Assembly (NCBI RefSeq): GCF_030818695.1
Contig: NZ_JAUTAR010000001.1
Coordinates: forward strand, 862,501 to 926,500
Length of the DNA: 64,000 nucleotides
Source: Chryseobacterium sp. SORGH_AS_0447
GTDB lineage: Bacteria; Bacteroidota; Bacteroidia; Flavobacteriales; Weeksellaceae
Direction of reading: 5' to 3'
Both the position numbers and the translations under genes were made by a program. The notes under the pieces were generated by a model. It worked only from the letters and a program-made list of their open reading frames with translations, had not been told where the DNA came from and searched no databases. Below are positions 34,533 to 44,494 of the stretch, one piece after another (positions within the stretch are counted from its first letter, which is position 1; every line of letters begins with the position of its first letter).

Positions 34533-35243
34533 TTATTTTGCCATCAGATCACAGAACCAGAAAACATAGTCGCCATCTTCGTCATTGTCCGCGGACTTGG
34601 GTTTCGGATAGGATTTCTTTATAATTTCACCCATTTCAAAACTGATCGGATTTTTAAAGATCGGGCCATCAAAAGTGAACGTGTGGAATTCTCCGTTTTC
34701 TCCGCAGGGATCAACGTTTTCCGGTAAATCCGTAATAAAATACTGATCGATAATTCGTCCTGCGAAGCTTTTATCTAGATACATTTCATTTACACAAGTG
34801 ACAATGGTTTTAAAACCAAGATCCAGGAATTCATGGATGAGGTCTGTGGTGTTGATTTTCCACAAAGGAAAAACGCCCTGTATGCCTACGGACTGTAACT
34901 GATCCTCCCGGTATTTCCTTAAATCTTCCAGGAAAATGTCGCCAAAAACCGAATGTGTAATGCCTTGGCTTTTACATTGATTCATCGTCCGAAGCATCAG
35001 TTCCTGGTATTCCTCCATCGAAGGTTCTGCCGGAAGCTCCAGTTTAATAAGAGGCAATCCTAAACTTTCCGCCTGTTTTTCCAGCAATGATACAGGCACA
35101 CCATGCATGGAAATTCTCTGAAACTCTTTATTGATGCTGGTTAAAAGTGAGGTGATTTCGAATTGTTCTTCCTGTAAAACTTTGTACAGAGCCAGGGCGG
35201 AATCTTTTCCGCTGCTCCAGTTGAAGATGGCTTTGGGTTTCAT
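34533..35243 (-). CDS. Dph6-like/DUF71 ATP-pyrophosphatase (PP-loop)
   Basis: 236 residues. The N-terminal PP-loop motif FNWSSGKDSALALYK binds ATP. MHGVPVSLLEKQAESLGLPL and the C-terminal DPCGENGEFHTFTFDGPIF are diagnostic of the Dph6/MJ0570 (DUF71) family. The eukaryotic and archaeal members amidate diphthine, but bacteria lack diphthamide, so the bacterial role is open. Monocistronic. Confidence 0.88.
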   Translation of the reverse strand: MKPKAIFNWSSGKDSALALYKVLQEEQFEITSLLTSINKEFQRISMHGVPVSLLEKQAESLGLPLIKLELPAEPSMEEYQELMLRTMNQCKSQGITHSVFGDIFLEDLRKYREDQLQSVGIQGVFPLWKINTTDLIHEFLDLGFKTIVTCVNEMYLDKSFAGRIIDQYFITDLPENVDPCGENGEFHTFTFDGPIFKNPISFEMGEIIKKSYPKPKSADNDEDGDYVFWFCDLMAK

Positions 35244-35305
35244 ATTGAGATAAATCTATCAAAAATAATAATGTTTTAGGTATATTTAGAAAATAAAATT
35301 TAAGA

Positions 35306-35920
35306 ATGAAAAAAGTTTTGCTTCTTGTTTTCTTTGTACTAAGTACCTTTTCCTTTGCTCAGAGTATTAAAGTGCTAAGACAGGAAGCTGTAAAAGCTAT
35401 TAACAATTATGATTTTGAAACGGCTAAAGGATATTATGAAAAAATTTTAGATAAAGGATATAAGACGTGGGAGACCTATGTTTTACTTGGTGATTGCGAG
35501 TTTCATCTTGGAGATCCTGATAAAGCGTTAATTTATTTTAATAAAGCAGAAGCAAAAGCGGATGTTCGATACCACGCAACGATTTACATTAGGAAAGGAA
35601 CTATTTTTATGCAACAGAAGAAATATGAAGAAGCATGGATGCAATTTTTAAAGGTCGAGATTACAAGGCCGGAAGATCCGTCAGCAAAAAAATTACAGGC
35701 AACTGCATTATATCATATGGAAAAATACAATGATGCCTTGTTCACCCTTACTAAAGCTGAGAAACTGGATAATTCTGATCTGGAAATTAAATATTATAAA
35801 GGATTAGCGCTTATGAAGCTAAATAAAATTCCCGAAGCCTGTGAAAATTTTGAATTGGCTAAAGGTTTGGATAATACTGAATTAAAGATTGTATCTGCTC
35901 AGCATTGTATAAAACCTTAA
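35306..35920 (+). CDS. Exported TPR protein
   Basis: 204 residues; signal peptide of about 19 residues (LLLVFFVLSTFSFAQ). The rest is about five TPR-like helical pairs (AINNYDFETAKGYYEKIL, YVLLGDCEFHLGDPDKALIYFNKA, IRKGTIFMQQKKYEEAWMQFLKV, ALYHMEKYNDALFTLTKA, YKGLALMKLNKIPEACENFELA). A periplasmic scaffold is likely. Convergent with the deacetylase gene across a shared terminator. Confidence 0.85.
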   Translation: MKKVLLLVFFVLSTFSFAQSIKVLRQEAVKAINNYDFETAKGYYEKILDKGYKTWETYVLLGDCEFHLGDPDKALIYFNKAEAKADVRYHATIYIRKGTIFMQQKKYEEAWMQFLKVEITRPEDPSAKKLQATALYHMEKYNDALFTLTKAEKLDNSDLEIKYYKGLALMKLNKIPEACENFELAKGLDNTELKIVSAQHCIKP

Positions 35921-35921
35921 A

Positions 35922-35950
35922 AAAACCTCAGAGAATTTCTCTGAGGTTTT
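35922..35950. terminator. Bidirectional terminator, TPR gene and deacetylase gene
   Basis: A perfect AAAACCTCAGAGA / TCTCTGAGGTTTT stem with a short loop is flanked by A and T runs, just after the TPR stop and just before the deacetylase stop. Confidence 0.92.
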
Positions 35951-35954
35951 CTAA

Positions 35955-37079
35955 TTATTGTATTTCATCAGGTTTGAGCCATTTTATTTGGCAATCTTTA
36001 AAATATTCATTAATCGCAGGAACGGCTATTGCAGCTTTTGGATGTACATCATGAAATAAAATAATTCCTTTTCTCCATAACAGCATCAGCGTAATAACCC
36101 TGGATGAAACTTCCTGTGAAGAAATCTTTTCACTCCAATCCTGAGAATCAATATTCCATAAAAGGATCGGTTGTTTACCTTTCAATAAATAATTAATAAT
36201 TTCTAAGTTTCTTTGTCCGTAGGGCGGACGAAAATAAAATGTTTTATTATTGAAATTAAATACATCTTTTATAATAGCATTGCTTTCATCGATCTGTAAT
36301 TTCCAGTCGGGAAGATATTGATGGGATTTGTGGACCATGCTGTGCGAACCTATCCAATTTTCTCCATACATAGAAGCAACATTGTTTTTACCGTTCGCAG
36401 CAATTCTTTGCTGTAATTTGTCTCCTGATAAGAAAAAAATACCAATTAAATGTTGTTCTTTCAAAATGTTGATTAGCTTATCTGTATGTCCGTTTTTCGA
36501 AGTCGGCCCGTCATCAAAAGTTAATAGATAGCTTTTGTCTTTTAATTCGAAACCATTCTTTTCGGTCGAATCCAATGTGCTAATCTCGCTGCTCCTTTTA
36601 TTGGATTTTGCAGCCAGACGAAGACACTCTAGAATATAGGTCTTATAAAAGTTTTTGGAATTTTGATACCAGCCTTTCAACTCTTCGGGTAATTTGGCTG
36701 GAAGACTTTTTGTAGCTAAAAGCAGTTCCTGATAAGTAGGATTTGCCTTTACAGAAATTATTTCAGAGAGAGCATTTGATTCCAGATCTTTAAAATTAGT
36801 AACCAATCGATCTTCAGTCTGCTTCTTCCATGTTTTTATGCCTTCGGAAGTGCCGTCTTTAACCCCTAAAGTTTTTAATAATTCTGTTCCATTATAAGCA
36901 TCAATCTCATTAAAAGTCTTTAAAAATACCAACATTTCCATTTTGGAAGCAACATCAAAATCTTTACTGCTTTTCATCGACAGTTTCCATAAATCGCGAT
37001 TTGCGGTCGCAATATTAGAAGGGCCTTGTGAAAAGAAAAAATTTGAGAATAGGATGAAGAATAAAAAAAGTTTTCTCAT
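35955..37079 (-). CDS. Exported polysaccharide deacetylase (NodB domain)
   Basis: 374 residues with a signal peptide (LFLFFILFSNFFFSQ). Residues about 20-180 are an extra helical domain of unknown type. Residues about 190-360 are the NodB homology domain: YLLTFDDGPTS (catalytic base and metal Asp), GSHSMVHKSH (metal His residues), FYFRPPYGQRN and IILFHDVH. It would remove N-acetyl groups from a cell-envelope or exopolysaccharide GlcNAc polymer. Its ATG overlaps the stop of the upstream gene (TAATG), so the pair is coupled. Confidence 0.9.
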   Translation of the reverse strand: MRKLFLFFILFSNFFFSQGPSNIATANRDLWKLSMKSSKDFDVASKMEMLVFLKTFNEIDAYNGTELLKTLGVKDGTSEGIKTWKKQTEDRLVTNFKDLESNALSEIISVKANPTYQELLLATKSLPAKLPEELKGWYQNSKNFYKTYILECLRLAAKSNKRSSEISTLDSTEKNGFELKDKSYLLTFDDGPTSKNGHTDKLINILKEQHLIGIFFLSGDKLQQRIAANGKNNVASMYGENWIGSHSMVHKSHQYLPDWKLQIDESNAIIKDVFNFNNKTFYFRPPYGQRNLEIINYLLKGKQPILLWNIDSQDWSEKISSQEVSSRVITLMLLWRKGIILFHDVHPKAAIAVPAINEYFKDCQIKWLKPDEIQ

Positions 37080-38239
37080 TATCTCATCTTTGCTTTTACC
37101 CTTAACAGAGCTTTATCATATACCGGATTTTCTTTATTTTCTTTAGCTAAACCATAATAGTAGAGCGCATCAGAGTATTGTCCGCTGTTTTCATAAATTT
37201 TAGCAATATTATAATACGAACTCGCTTTAATCGTATTATCATTTGCAAATTTAATCGCTTCTCGATTTGCCCAGATTGCTTCTGCATGTCTGCCTATTTT
37301 ACTGAATGCAAGACCTAAATTGCTGTAGATTTGTCCATCAAAAGGATTATATTCCAGTGCCTGCTGATAATAGTTAACAGCCAACTCTATTCTGCTTGCA
37401 TGATAATAATTTTCTCCTTGTTTATTAATATCAAGTGCTCTCTGCTTGTCGCTTTCGGTAATAGAAGTGCTTGGGGTTGATGAATATCGGTAGTTGCTTA
37501 GTAAGCTCTTTACTCCTTCCCACGAAGTGGAATTTTCAAAATTATTAATATCAATGATATTTCCTGACTCATCGATCATAAAAACGACCCAAACTGTACC
37601 CTTTTTCTGTTTAGGAACTTCATAGCTTTTAATTAAAGTATTTCCGATATAAACATATACTTTGGCGTTACTTCTGTTTGAAAGCGTCTGATTATCAATT
37701 TCTGTTCTGTCGGAAAAATCATGTACAGCGTAAATATATTTCTGGTTTTGGGCTCTTTTCTCAATCGTAATGGTTTCCGGACCAAAGCTGTCCGTATCGT
37801 CTACATCAAGATTGGCATTGGTCCCTTCTTGATGATAATAACAAATATGATTGTTCGGATAAGAGAGATGTGAATCCAGATCAGAAGGATATTTTCCCCA
37901 GCTCAGAACGATTCTCATTCCGTCCAGGTCTTCCATAATGGGACTTAAGGCATAAGTTAGGCCACCGAAAGGCCCTTTTGTAACCAACGTAGAATAGCCG
38001 TCTTTTTTAATAATTAAAGTAATCTCATTATTCGCATCGATAAATTGTGGTGGGATAGTTGCTTTCCCGGAAGCATCTGTGCTTGTAGTTTCTGAAGTTT
38101 CACCGTTTTTTTGGAAAATAATCTGTGCATTTGGAATGACTTTGTCTTTAACGACAGCACTTAAAACCAGCAACTCATTATTTTTTTGAGCAAAAACTAG
38201 AGATTGCCAAAAAAGAAAAAGCAAAAGAATTTTTTTCAT
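37079..38239 (-). CDS. YfaP-like (DUF2135) plus TPR exported protein
   Basis: 386 residues; signal peptide ending LVFAQ. Residues about 22-110 resemble a carboxypeptidase-regulatory-like domain (VPNAQIIFQKNGETSETTSTDASGKATIP type). Residues about 110-215 are a YfaP/DUF2135 domain: RIVLSWGKYPSDLDSHLSYP, a DVDDTDSFGPETITI block, then YIYAVHDFSD. Residues about 265-380 form TPR repeats (GENYYHASRIELAVNYYQQALEYNPFDGQIYSNLGLAF). It is coupled to the deacetylase gene, so it may bind or present the same glycan. Confidence 0.82.
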   Translation of the reverse strand: MKKILLLFLFWQSLVFAQKNNELLVLSAVVKDKVIPNAQIIFQKNGETSETTSTDASGKATIPPQFIDANNEITLIIKKDGYSTLVTKGPFGGLTYALSPIMEDLDGMRIVLSWGKYPSDLDSHLSYPNNHICYYHQEGTNANLDVDDTDSFGPETITIEKRAQNQKYIYAVHDFSDRTEIDNQTLSNRSNAKVYVYIGNTLIKSYEVPKQKKGTVWVVFMIDESGNIIDINNFENSTSWEGVKSLLSNYRYSSTPSTSITESDKQRALDINKQGENYYHASRIELAVNYYQQALEYNPFDGQIYSNLGLAFSKIGRHAEAIWANREAIKFANDNTIKASSYYNIAKIYENSGQYSDALYYYGLAKENKENPVYDKALLRVKAKMR

Positions 38240-38265
38240 GGAATGTTTTTTTATTTAATCGGTCC

Positions 38266-38300
38266 CAAATATAAAAAATCCTCCAATATTTTGAAGGATT
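38266..38300 (-). promoter_or_regulatory. icmF terminator merged with promoter of the YfaP-like gene
   Basis: On the minus strand, AATCCTTC...GGAGGATT (38277-38300) forms a hairpin with a T tail downstream of icmF. The tail runs straight into TATATTTG (38266-38273), a consensus -7 box that starts the next operon. Terminator and promoter therefore overlap within 35 bases. Confidence 0.65.
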
Positions 38301-38375
38301 AATTTCATTTGAATAAAATCTTATTTGTATTATTTAAAACAGGTAGCAGGAAAAATTGCCTGTCCGGCTACGGAC

Positions 38376-41300
38376 CTACATATTCCTTCTATACTTCCCG
38401 CCCACTTCAAACAGGGCATTCGTAATCTGCCCAAGCGAACAGTATTTCACAGCATCCATCATCACCTCAAATAAATTTTGCTGGTTGATGGCAGCATATT
38501 GTAGTGTTTTTAAGGCTTCTTCCGATTTATCTTCATTTGATTTCTGGAAATTGTGAAGCATTTCGATCTGGGCCTGTTTTTCTTCTTCGGTAGAACGGAT
38601 GACTTCTCCCGGACGAACCGTTGGTGAACCGTCTTTTCCTAAGAACGTATTCACTCCGATGATTGGATATTCTCCGGTGTGCTTCAACCATTCGTAATGC
38701 ATGGATTCCTCCTGGATTTTGGAACGTTGGTACATGGTTTCCATTGCTCCCAATACACCGCCTCTTTCCGTAATACGGTCGAATTCTGTATAAACGGCTT
38801 CTTCTACAAGATCCGTCAGTTCTTCGATGATGAACGAGCCCTGAAGCGGATTTTCGTTCTTCGCAAGTCCCAACTCTTTATTGATGATCAGCTGAATTGC
38901 CATGGCTCTTCTTACAGATTGTTCCGTAGGAGTGGTAATTGCTTCATCATATGCATTGGTGTGGAGTGAGTTACAGTTATCATAAATCGCATACAATGCC
39001 TGTAAAGTCGTTCGGATATCGTTAAAATCAATTTCCTGCGCGTGAAGCGAACGGCCGGAAGTCTGGATGTGGTATTTTAGCATCTGGCTTCGTTCGTCAG
39101 CGCCGTATTTCAGCTTCATGGCTTTGGCCCAGATTCTTCTGGCAACCCGGCCGATCACCGAATATTCAGGATCGATCCCGTTGGAGAAGAAGAAAGATAG
39201 GTTAGGGGCAAAGTCGTTGATGTCCATTCCTCTGGATAAATAATATTCCACATAGGTGAAACCGTTGGCCAGGGTAAAGGCCAGCTGGGAAACAGGATTT
39301 GCACCGGCTTCCGCAATATGGTATCCTGAAATGGAAACGGAGTAGAAGTTCCTTACTTTTTCCTTAATGAAGTATTCCTGAACATCACCCATCAGCCTTA
39401 AGGCAAATTCTGTAGAGAAAATACAGGTATTCTGAGCCTGATCTTCTTTTAAAATGTCGGCCTGAACCGTTCCACGGACTGTAGCGATGGTTTTGGCTTT
39501 TATTTCTGCGTATACATCGGCAGGAATGATTTCATCACCGGTAATTCCCAAAAGTTTTAAGCCTAGGCCATTATTGGAAGGTGGCAATTCGCCGTTGTAT
39601 TTCGGTCTTGCTAAACCTTTGTCATCGAATTTTGCTTTTAAAGCGTCCTCAACCTTAGCCTCAAGCTTATTTTCAATAATATATTTTTCAACGTTCTGAT
39701 CGATGGCAGCATTCATAAAGAAAGCAAGCAGCATCGGCGCCGGGCCGTTAATCGTCATGGAAACAGAAGTCAGTGCATTTACCAGATCAAATCCGGAATA
39801 GAGTTTTTTAGCGTCATCCAATGTCGCAATAGACACTCCTGCATTCCCGATCTTACCATAGATATCCGGTGGTAAAGCAGGATCCTGACCGTAAAGCGTC
39901 ACCGAGTCAAAAGCGGTAGACAACCGTTTGGCCGGCATTTCTGCTGATACATAATGAAATCTTCGGTTGGTTCTTTCAGGACCTCCTTCTCCGGCAAACA
40001 TTCTCGTCGGGTCTTCTCCGGTTCTTTTGAAAGGATAAATTCCCGCTGTATAAGGGAAACTTCCCGGAAGGTTTTCCTGGCCTTTCCATTTGATCAGGTC
40101 ACCCCAATCGTTGTATTTCGGTAAAGCGATTTTCGGAATTCGTAGGTGGGATAAAGATTCCGTTGAGGTTTCCACTTTAATTTCCTTCCCTCGTACGAAA
40201 TAGGAATAAAACTCTTCATGGAATGCTTTTTTGGTATCGTCCCACGTTTTCAGGAAGTCGATGTTTTCCTGCTGAAGTTCTTTTTCAGCCTTTTGATATT
40301 CAGCATCTAAAGTCTCATTCGAAATAATTTTTTTAACACCGTTGATATGATACATTGTTCGGGCCAATTCTGCCTGTTTTTCAATGTTGGCGTCATATTG
40401 TCGGTTGTTTTCTACGATTTCAGAAAGGTAGCGGACTCTTTTTGGAGGAATAATTGTCACTTCTTCCGTCACTTCCTGCTCAACAAAAGTCTGGAATTGA
40501 GGAGCATTATTACCCTGAGCCTGTCGAAGGGTATCATTAACTTTAGAAACCAACCGGTTGTAAAGCTCTGTGGTTCCGTGGTCATTGAACTGGGAAGCCT
40601 TCGTAGCGTACACCGGCATTTCATCCAACGGCTGCTCCCATAGCAAATGATTTCGCTGGAACTGTTTTCTTACTGCCTGAAGGGCATCCAGCGCACCGCG
40701 TTTATCCGATTTATTTAAAGCGACTAAATCAGCATAATCCAACATGTCGATTTTTTCCAGCTGAGTGGAAGCTCCGTACTCAGGCGTCATCACGTACATG
40801 GAAACATCTGCAAAATCAGAAACTTCCGACCCAGATTGTCCGATTCCCGAAGTTTCCAGGATAATGACATCAGGATGAGCCAGTTTCAAGACGTTTAAAG
40901 CAGACTGAATAAACGGAGAAACGGAAACGTTATTTTCCCGGGTTGCCATCGAACGCATATACACTCTCGGATCATTGATGGCATTCATGCGGATCCGGTC
41001 ACCTAGAAGGGCACCTCCCGTTTTCTTTTTGGAAGGGTCGATGGAAATAATGGCCATTTTTTTATCCGGATTCGAACGAAGAAAACGTCTCACCAATTCG
41101 TCGGTTAATGAAGATTTTCCGGCTCCTCCGGTTCCCGTAATCCCGATGATCGGGATGGTCAGGTCTTTCGATTTTTCATCAATGGCCTGTACCAGTTCCG
41201 GTTTTTCTTCGGAGAAGTTTTCCACGGCTGAAATAATTTTGGCAATGCTCGTCGGGTTTTCGAAGCTGATCGCATCAAGATCCTGCGCTGTTGCCTCTTT

Positions 41301-41741
41301 TCCGGTTGCAAAATCGGATTTCTGAACCAGGTCGTCGATCATTCCCTGAAGCCCGAGTTCACGGCCGTCATCCGGAGAATAAATCCTGTCGATACCGTAA
41401 TCCATCAGTTCTTTGATCTCTTCCGGAAGGATCACTCCGCCGCCGCCGCCGAAAATCTTAATCTGCGGTGAGTTTTTTTCCCGTAAAAGATCATAGATGT
41501 ATTTAAAATATTCGTTGTGCCCTCCCTGGTAGGACGTCAGGGCAATGGCATTGGCATCTTCCTGAATAGCGGTATTCACCACTTCTTCAGCAGATTTGTC
41601 GTGTCCGAGATGGATCACTTCACATCCGGTTCCCTGGATCACACGGCGCATGATGTTGATCGCCGCATCGTGGCCGTCGAACAACGACGCTGCCGTCACG
41701 ATTCTTACTTTATTGTTTGGAGTATATTTTTGGGTTTCCAT
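38376..41741 (-). CDS. icmF: Isobutyryl-CoA mutase fused to its G-protein chaperone
   Basis: 1121 residues from the ATG at 41741. Residues about 8-140 are the B12-binding domain ([11 protein letters not shown] with the axial His, [21 protein letters not shown]). The MeaB-like GTPase follows ([14 protein letters not shown] near 204, then [12 protein letters not shown]). From about 560 comes the substrate-binding TIM barrel with [29 protein letters not shown], which is IcmF-like; methylmalonyl-CoA mutase has a Tyr/RPWTIRQY segment here. It interconverts isobutyryl-CoA and butyryl-CoA with adenosylcobalamin. A longer TTG-start reading would begin upstream of the predicted promoter start. Confidence 0.95.
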   Translation of the reverse strand: METQKYTPNNKVRIVTAASLFDGHDAAINIMRRVIQGTGCEVIHLGHDKSAEEVVNTAIQEDANAIALTSYQGGHNEYFKYIYDLLREKNSPQIKIFGGGGGVILPEEIKELMDYGIDRIYSPDDGRELGLQGMIDDLVQKSDFATGKEATAQDLDAISFENPTSIAKIISAVENFSEEKPELVQAIDEKSKDLTIPIIGITGTGGAGKSSLTDELVRRFLRSNPDKKMAIISIDPSKKKTGGALLGDRIRMNAINDPRVYMRSMATRENNVSVSPFIQSALNVLKLAHPDVIILETSGIGQSGSEVSDFADVSMYVMTPEYGASTQLEKIDMLDYADLVALNKSDKRGALDALQAVRKQFQRNHLLWEQPLDEMPVYATKASQFNDHGTTELYNRLVSKVNDTLRQAQGNNAPQFQTFVEQEVTEEVTIIPPKRVRYLSEIVENNRQYDANIEKQAELARTMYHINGVKKIISNETLDAEYQKAEKELQQENIDFLKTWDDTKKAFHEEFYSYFVRGKEIKVETSTESLSHLRIPKIALPKYNDWGDLIKWKGQENLPGSFPYTAGIYPFKRTGEDPTRMFAGEGGPERTNRRFHYVSAEMPAKRLSTAFDSVTLYGQDPALPPDIYGKIGNAGVSIATLDDAKKLYSGFDLVNALTSVSMTINGPAPMLLAFFMNAAIDQNVEKYIIENKLEAKVEDALKAKFDDKGLARPKYNGELPPSNNGLGLKLLGITGDEIIPADVYAEIKAKTIATVRGTVQADILKEDQAQNTCIFSTEFALRLMGDVQEYFIKEKVRNFYSVSISGYHIAEAGANPVSQLAFTLANGFTYVEYYLSRGMDINDFAPNLSFFFSNGIDPEYSVIGRVARRIWAKAMKLKYGADERSQMLKYHIQTSGRSLHAQEIDFNDIRTTLQALYAIYDNCNSLHTNAYDEAITTPTEQSVRRAMAIQLIINKELGLAKNENPLQGSFIIEELTDLVEEAVYTEFDRITERGGVLGAMETMYQRSKIQEESMHYEWLKHTGEYPIIGVNTFLGKDGSPTVRPGEVIRSTEEEKQAQIEMLHNFQKSNEDKSEEALKTLQYAAINQQNLFEVMMDAVKYCSLGQITNALFEVGGKYRRNM

Positions 41742-41768
41742 AAAAAATCTAGAAAGTTTCTGAATTTC

Positions 41769-41776
41769 CAAATATA
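41769..41776 (-). promoter_or_regulatory. icmF -7 box (TATATTTG)
   Basis: An exact TAnnTTTG match on the minus strand, 27 bases before the icmF ATG. No clear -33 TTG. It lies inside the alternative TTG-start extension, which argues against that start. Confidence 0.55.
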
Positions 41777-41927
41777 ACAATAAAATAGAAACCGCTTGTT
41801 TAATAATAATTCGCTGTATACTAGTTTGTTAAATCGAATTGATTAATTGAAATACTAACCATTAAACTAACATTTGTTAGAAACTGTTGGTAACCAGAGG
41901 CTGTGCTTCAATTTCCCTATACCTGCT

Positions 41928-41959
41928 TTGAGATTTCAAATTAAAAATTTCTACTTTTG
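41928..41959 (+). promoter_or_regulatory. Promoter TTG-N21-TACTTTTG
   Basis: TTG at 41928-41930 and TACTTTTG at 41952-41959, 21 bases apart, followed by C. It precedes the small membrane protein ATG by 17 bases. Confidence 0.7.
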
Positions 41960-41976
41960 CATATTATTATCAGGAT

Positions 41977-42309
41977 ATGAAAAAGGCACTGCTGTATTTT
42001 GCACTCGGAACGGTTTTAAGTTTTTTAATCAATTATCTTTTTTACAGTTCGGAAAATATCGGGCTCGATGTATTCTATGCCATTGCATTCGGATTTGCCT
42101 GGGGCGTTGCCTATTATCTTGATACTCCCCGTTTTACACTGCCTCAGAAATTGGGATTGTCTTTTCTGGCGATGGGACTGCTGGTTTTAATCGGTACCTT
42201 GATTTTCACTCTTGAACTGGCCATTCCGTCCATCCTTAAATTTTCTACGGTTTTTGTTGCCTATTATCTTATTGCAAGCTTCAGGGCGAATAAAACGCTT
42301 CGGGATTAA
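41977..42309 (+). CDS. Small multi-pass membrane protein
   Basis: 110 residues with four hydrophobic helices (about 5-22, 28-47, 58-78 and 82-100; LLYFALGTVLSFLINYLF, GLSFLAMGLLVLIGTLIFTL). A few charged residues lie at the C-terminus (FRANKTLRD). No family was recognised. It has its own promoter and is followed by the rplM operon on the same strand. Confidence 0.8.
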   Translation: MKKALLYFALGTVLSFLINYLFYSSENIGLDVFYAIAFGFAWGVAYYLDTPRFTLPQKLGLSFLAMGLLVLIGTLIFTLELAIPSILKFSTVFVAYYLIASFRANKTLRD

Positions 42310-42504
42310 TTTGCATTTACTTTCTTATTTAATTAAATTATAGAAGATTGGCGGCGCATGTTTAAATAACAAACTAAAATTGGGATTTTAATTTTATTCC
42401 CAAATCCTGAATTACCGATTCTTTAATTTTTGATCCTAACGGGCTTTTTTTCAATGTATAAGGTTGATTTACGGAAATGTGCTGAGATTAAATAAAATAT
42501 GTTT

Positions 42505-42533
42505 TTGCGTTCCGAAAATAATTTGTACCTTTG
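42505..42533 (+). promoter_or_regulatory. rplM-rpsI promoter (TTG-N18-TACCTTTG)
   Basis: TTG at 42505-42507 and TACCTTTG at 42526-42533 are separated by 18 bases and followed by C, a near-ideal Bacteroidetes promoter. The predicted leader to the GTG start is about 40 bases. Confidence 0.82.
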
Positions 42534-42579
42534 CACACCCTTTTAGGGGAAAATTATGTTTAATCTTTAACTAAAACGT

Positions 42580-43035
42580 GTGAATACATTAAGTTACAAA
42601 ACTGTTTCAGCGAACAAAGCTACTGCTAATAAAGAATGGGTTGTGGTAGACGCTGAAGGACAGCCGTTAGGAAGACTAGCTTCTACGGTTGCAAAGATTT
42701 TGAGAGGTAAGCACAAAACAAACTTTACACCTCACGTAGATTGTGGTGATAACGTTATCGTTTTGAACGCTGGGAAAGTTACCCTTTCCGGAAACAAGTG
42801 GAACGACAAGACTTATATCTGGCATACAGGATATCCTGGAGGACAGAAGTCTATGACTGCGGCTGAACTTCAAAAGAAAGATTCTTTAAAAGTATTGGAA
42901 AAATCTGTAAAAGGAATGTTGCCTAAAAACAGATTGGGAGCTGCTTTATTAAAGAACCTTTACTTATATGAAGGAACTGAGCACAAACATGAAGCTCAAC
43001 AGCCTAAAACAATTAATGTTAACGAATTTAAATAA
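42580..43035 (+). CDS. rplM: 50S ribosomal protein L13
   Basis: 151 residues, starting with GTG (42580). [55 protein letters not shown] and GMLPKNRLG are diagnostic of L13. It is normal in length and followed 5 bases later by rpsI. Confidence 0.98.
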   Translation: MNTLSYKTVSANKATANKEWVVVDAEGQPLGRLASTVAKILRGKHKTNFTPHVDCGDNVIVLNAGKVTLSGNKWNDKTYIWHTGYPGGQKSMTAAELQKKDSLKVLEKSVKGMLPKNRLGAALLKNLYLYEGTEHKHEAQQPKTINVNEFK

Positions 43036-43040
43036 TTAAT

Positions 43041-43427
43041 ATGTCTACAGTTCACAAAATCGGAAGAAGAAAAACTTCTGTAGCAAGAGTTTATGTAAAG
43101 CCAGGAACTGGTAACATTACAGTAAACGGAAAAGATGCTAAAGAATATTTCTCTACAGATGTTATGGTTTACAAATTAAACCAACCATTTATCCTTTCTG
43201 AAACTGTTGGTCAGTATGACGTTACCGTAAACGTATTCGGTGGTGGAAATACAGGTCAGGCAGAAGCTATCAGATTAGGGATTTCAAGAGCTTTATGCGA
43301 GATCAACGCTGAGTTCAGATTAGCATTGAAGCCTGCTGGTTTACTTACAAGAGACGCAAGAATGGTGGAAAGAAAGAAGCCAGGTCAGAAGAAAGCAAGA
43401 AAGAGATTCCAATTCTCAAAACGTTAA
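43041..43427 (+). CDS. rpsI: 30S ribosomal protein S9
   Basis: 128 residues. [37 protein letters not shown] and the C-terminal [18 protein letters not shown] (reaching into the P site) identify S9. Cotranscribed with rplM. Confidence 0.98.
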   Translation: MSTVHKIGRRKTSVARVYVKPGTGNITVNGKDAKEYFSTDVMVYKLNQPFILSETVGQYDVTVNVFGGGNTGQAEAIRLGISRALCEINAEFRLALKPAGLLTRDARMVERKKPGQKKARKRFQFSKR

Positions 43428-43430
43428 GAT

Positions 43431-43565
43431 TTGCTGTTGGCGAATGGCTTATGGCTATTGGCTACAGAAATGTACTACATTTTATTTAAACTTAATCTCG
43501 GCGAAAAGCCCGCTGCTGTCAGCAAAAAGCCAGACGCCCATTGCCCGTTACGTTTAGCATCCAAA
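43431..43565. repeat. Degenerate simple repeat between rpsI and rpsB
   Basis: The 207-base gap contains related words: TTGGCGAATGGCTTATGGCTATTGGCTA near 43437 and, inverted or drifted, GCGAAAAGCCCGCTGCTGTCAGCAAAAAGCCAGACGCCCATTGCC near 43501-43546. The same style of GGCTATTGGC/GCCAATAGCC words is common between genes in Chryseobacterium, as I recall. It contains no ORF and separates rpsB from its upstream partners more than is usual. Confidence 0.5.
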
Positions 43566-43634
43566 CGCTTCTCCCATCTAAAGAAGTTGTTGATTGTTTA
43601 AAAAACGGAAAGTAAACTAACAAAAACAGAAAAC

Positions 43635-44396
43635 ATGGCAAAAGCAAATGTAAAAGACCTTTTAGAGGCTGGTGTACACTTCGGTCACATGACCAGAAAG
43701 TGGAACCCAAATATGGCTCCATACATTTTTATGGAGAAAAACGGTATTCACATTGTAGACTTACATAAAACAGCTGTTAAATTGGATGAAGCGTGCAGCG
43801 CTTTAGAAAAATTAACTTCTGCAGGTAAAAAAGTTCTTTTCGTAGCTACTAAAAAGCAGGCGAAAGAAGTAGTGGCAAAACACGCTTCTGAACTGAATAT
43901 GCCTTATATTACAGAAAGATGGCCTGGTGGTATGTTAACAAACTTTGTTACTATCAGAAAGGCTGTTAAAAAAATGAACTCCATCGACAAAATGAAAAAA
44001 GATGGGACGTTCGAAACATTATCTAAAAAAGAAAGATTACAGGTAGACAGACAAAGAGCTAACCTTGAGAAAAACTTAGGTTCTATCTCAGACATGGTTC
44101 GTCTTCCTTCTGCAATCTTCGTTGTAGATATCATGAGAGAACACATCGCCGTAACTGAAGCTAAGAAATTAGGTATTCCAGTTTTCGGTATTGTGGATAC
44201 AAACTCTGACCCAAGAAAAGTAGACTTCGTTATCCCAGGAAACGATGATGCTTCAAAATCTATCGATATGATCTTAAACATCGTTTCAGATTCTATCAAA
44301 GAAGGTCAGTCTCAGAGAAAAGCTGATAAAGAAAAATCTAAAGAAGAAGGAGAAGTAGTATCTGCTGATAAAGATGCTGATTTCGATGCTGAATAA
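43635..44396 (+). CDS. rpsB: 30S ribosomal protein S2
   Basis: 253 residues. VKDLLEAGVHFGHMTRKWNPNMAPYIFMEKNGIHIVDL, ITERWPGGMLTNFVTIRKAV, FVVDIMREHIAVTEAKKLGIPVFGIVDTNSDP and VDFVIPGNDDASKSI are S2 signatures. The C-terminal tail is acidic and Lys-rich. In most bacteria tsf follows immediately; here a terminator follows and tsf is 18 kb away on the other strand. Confidence 0.98.
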   Translation: MAKANVKDLLEAGVHFGHMTRKWNPNMAPYIFMEKNGIHIVDLHKTAVKLDEACSALEKLTSAGKKVLFVATKKQAKEVVAKHASELNMPYITERWPGGMLTNFVTIRKAVKKMNSIDKMKKDGTFETLSKKERLQVDRQRANLEKNLGSISDMVRLPSAIFVVDIMREHIAVTEAKKLGIPVFGIVDTNSDPRKVDFVIPGNDDASKSIDMILNIVSDSIKEGQSQRKADKEKSKEEGEVVSADKDADFDAE

Positions 44397-44418
44397 TTAA
44401 AGATTTTCTTTAAAAAAT

Positions 44419-44453
44419 AAAAAGCCGCTGAATCTTAGATTCAGCGGCTTTTT
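44419..44453 (+). terminator. rpsB terminator
   Basis: A strong stem AAAAGCCGCTGAATCT / AGATTCAGCGGCTTTT followed by T residues, 22 bases after the rpsB stop. It is nearly palindromic and would also stop the minus-strand genes from the right. Confidence 0.93.
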
Positions 44454-44494
44454 ATTTTGATGTATGAAGAAATTACTGATGCTGAAGTCAAATA

